A stretch of DNA of 64,000 nt from Tolypothrix bouteillei VB521301 (lineage in GTDB: Bacteria; Cyanobacteriota; Cyanobacteriia; Cyanobacteriales; Nostocaceae), in contig NZ_JHEG04000001.1 in assembly GCF_000760695.4 (NCBI RefSeq), positions 4,794,895 to 4,858,894 of the forward strand, given 5' to 3'. Below are positions 62,992 to 64,000 of this stretch, in pieces. The translations under genes were made by a program, and so were the position numbers. Within the stretch, counting starts at the first letter, position 1. Every line of letters begins with the position of its first letter. The notes beneath the pieces are model-generated. The model saw nothing but the letters and a program-made list of their open reading frames with translations. It was not told the DNA's origin and ran no database searches.

Positions 62992-63692
62992 AATTACTCA
63001 CCTTTACATTCAGTATTTCAAGTTAGTTTTTTTGTTAGTTGGGTTTTAACCCTTCTCTATTACTTATATAGGTCTGACTTTGTGTTCTTATGCAATTTTG
63101 TTCCACTCTTTATACTGGAACACTCTTTACTACAAACCTGGACGGAAGCATTCCGGATCGTTCTCCAGATATTTTTGTTGCTCTCAAGTCCTATGTATCT
63201 GAAAAGTACCAACAGCCTTGCTACTTCAAGAATCCAGAATTATTAGGTGTCGAACAAAAATTAAGATTCCTCTAAAATCGCCCCTGTGGGTGAGGCGCTC
63301 GGTAAAACACTTGCCTAAGACCCTAAACTTTACTAAATTTCTGTATTGTTACCAACAACTTAATATTAACTTTACAACTCAGTAAAAATGAGTAAAAATG
63401 ATAGCGGAAAACCGTACTCCATAAGTAGGCTTTCGCGCATCTCTGCGCCCTATTTCATAGCAATCATTTTCATAATGACCAGTCACCCATACAGTGCTTG
63501 TACCAGTAATCTGCGAAGCAAAAGATGGTTCAAATCCCCTTCTTTGCAGTACAGAGGATAAACTTATCGGTCACTGGTCATTGGTTTATATTAGGTTCGG
63601 ATAATCGCAAGCGCTTAAAAATTACCCGTTTCTGGGGGTTTCCCCATCTCCGCGTCATTCTTATCGTAATTATTTAGGCGAAGAACCTGATA
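62992..63692. other. Intergenic gap, 700 bp, no supported gene
   Basis: The gap contains weak repeats (GTTGGGTTTTAACC near 63042; CCAGTCACCC...GGTCACTGG near 63480-63580). A 61-codon frame at 63090-63275 has ordinary composition but no ribosome site or recognisable similarity. Confidence 0.5.
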
Positions 63693-64000
63693 TTACAGCG
63701 TGTCTAAAAGTTTAAGTTGGCTAGCAACACCATTTAAATACTCTCGATCGCTTATAGCATCAGGTGAAACTCTACCTGCAGTAATACCAGCTTTAACCAA
63801 AGATTCAGCAGTAGTTCGACCGAATCTCAACTCAGAAAGCAGCAGACTGTATCCTGGAACGCCTTGCTGTCCGAGCGATCCTCTATAAGCAAAGTGGACA
63901 AGTTGAAAGGGTGTAAAACTGTGGATTGAATTTGCACTGACCGTTGTTTGTTGAGAGGGTGCTGTAGCAGTCGGTGTTTGAGCATGAGCGCTACTAGCAA
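63693..64000 (-). CDS. 3' part of an exported protein of unknown function
   Basis: The minus strand is open from the window end to TAA at 63693. The first visible residues, ASSAHAQTPTATAPSQ, look like the end of a signal peptide or low-complexity linker. The rest is VHFAYRGSLGQQGVPGYSLL, LSELRFGRTTAESLVKAGIT and AGRVSPDAISDREYLNGVAS, ending KLLDTL. It resembles small secreted hypothetical proteins of cyanobacteria. The 5' part is outside the window. Confidence 0.75.
   Translation of the reverse strand, partial: ASSAHAQTPTATAPSQQTTVSANSIHSFTPFQLVHFAYRGSLGQQGVPGYSLLLSELRFGRTTAESLVKAGITAGRVSPDAISDREYLNGVASQLKLLDTL

Noticed and set aside
63090..63275. 61-codon frame before the last gene
   Set aside because: Ordinary composition but no ribosome site and no recognised similarity.
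63520..63560. GGTTCAAATCC as a tRNA T-arm
   Set aside because: Flanking bases cannot form the T-stem or acceptor stem.

Overview
The window looks like chromosome of a filamentous, probably nitrogen-fixing cyanobacterium of the Nostocales type. The evidence is the very frequent HIP1 octamer GCGATCGC, a chlorophyll-biosynthesis methyltransferase (chlM), a Tab2/Atab2-type translation factor, a Mo-dependent-nitrogenase C-terminal-like protein, many palindromic short tandem repeats (STRR-like), and a STAND ATPase with HTH-type N-terminus. Genus cannot be fixed from sequence alone. No rRNA, tRNA or CRISPR array was found.

Layout. 0-1 kb: a TnpB gene cut by the window edge and carrying an in-frame palindromic repeat. 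1.3-4.1 kb: SpoIIM-like, membrane and RDD proteins. 4.1-7.3 kb: cobH, a 2H phosphoesterase, holA and a DUF4168 protein. 8-12 kb: a LuxR-type regulator, DUF423, chlM and nagA. 12-14.2 kb: a TnpB-related gene divergent from a small RHH-like gene, the pair bracketed by a 28-nt near-perfect inverted repeat. 14.5-24 kb: purE, then an ammonium-transport block (amt, a 1356-aa hybrid histidine kinase with an N-terminal RHH-like domain, and a second amt preceded by two perfect NtcA boxes). 24-30 kb: GDSL hydrolase, ispH, an RmlD-like reductase, a decayed toxin-antitoxin pair and two Uma2 nucleases. 30-47 kb: pcrA, a CHAP protein, GNAT, Tab2, TPR and pentapeptide proteins, map, argB, aroK, a STAND ATPase, ubiX and an RNB-family protein whose active-site Asp cluster is degenerate.

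47-64 kb: two genes sharing a roughly 50-aa repeat domain, clpP, a 51-aa membrane peptide, a YyaL-type protein, mobA, ilvN, a dead capD fragment, a dienelactone hydrolase, a large pentapeptide membrane protein and an MDR oxidoreductase. Then come two tandem copies of what I read as the cyanobacterial sRNA Yfr1, the arsenosugar genes arsS and arsM separated by a repeat-filled gap, a Mo-nitrogenase C-terminal-like protein, and the 3' part of a secreted protein.

Themes. Nitrogen supply is served by the two Amt transporters, NtcA boxes and a sensor kinase. Arsenic detoxification is served by arsM and arsS. Most remaining genes are housekeeping. Repeats are dense: nearly every gap over 60 bp holds a palindromic or tandem repeat, and some have entered coding frames. 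The most novel-looking items are the tandem Yfr1 genes, the TnpB-related/RHH pair, the RHH-fused kinase, the degenerate RNB enzyme and the repeat-domain gene pair.
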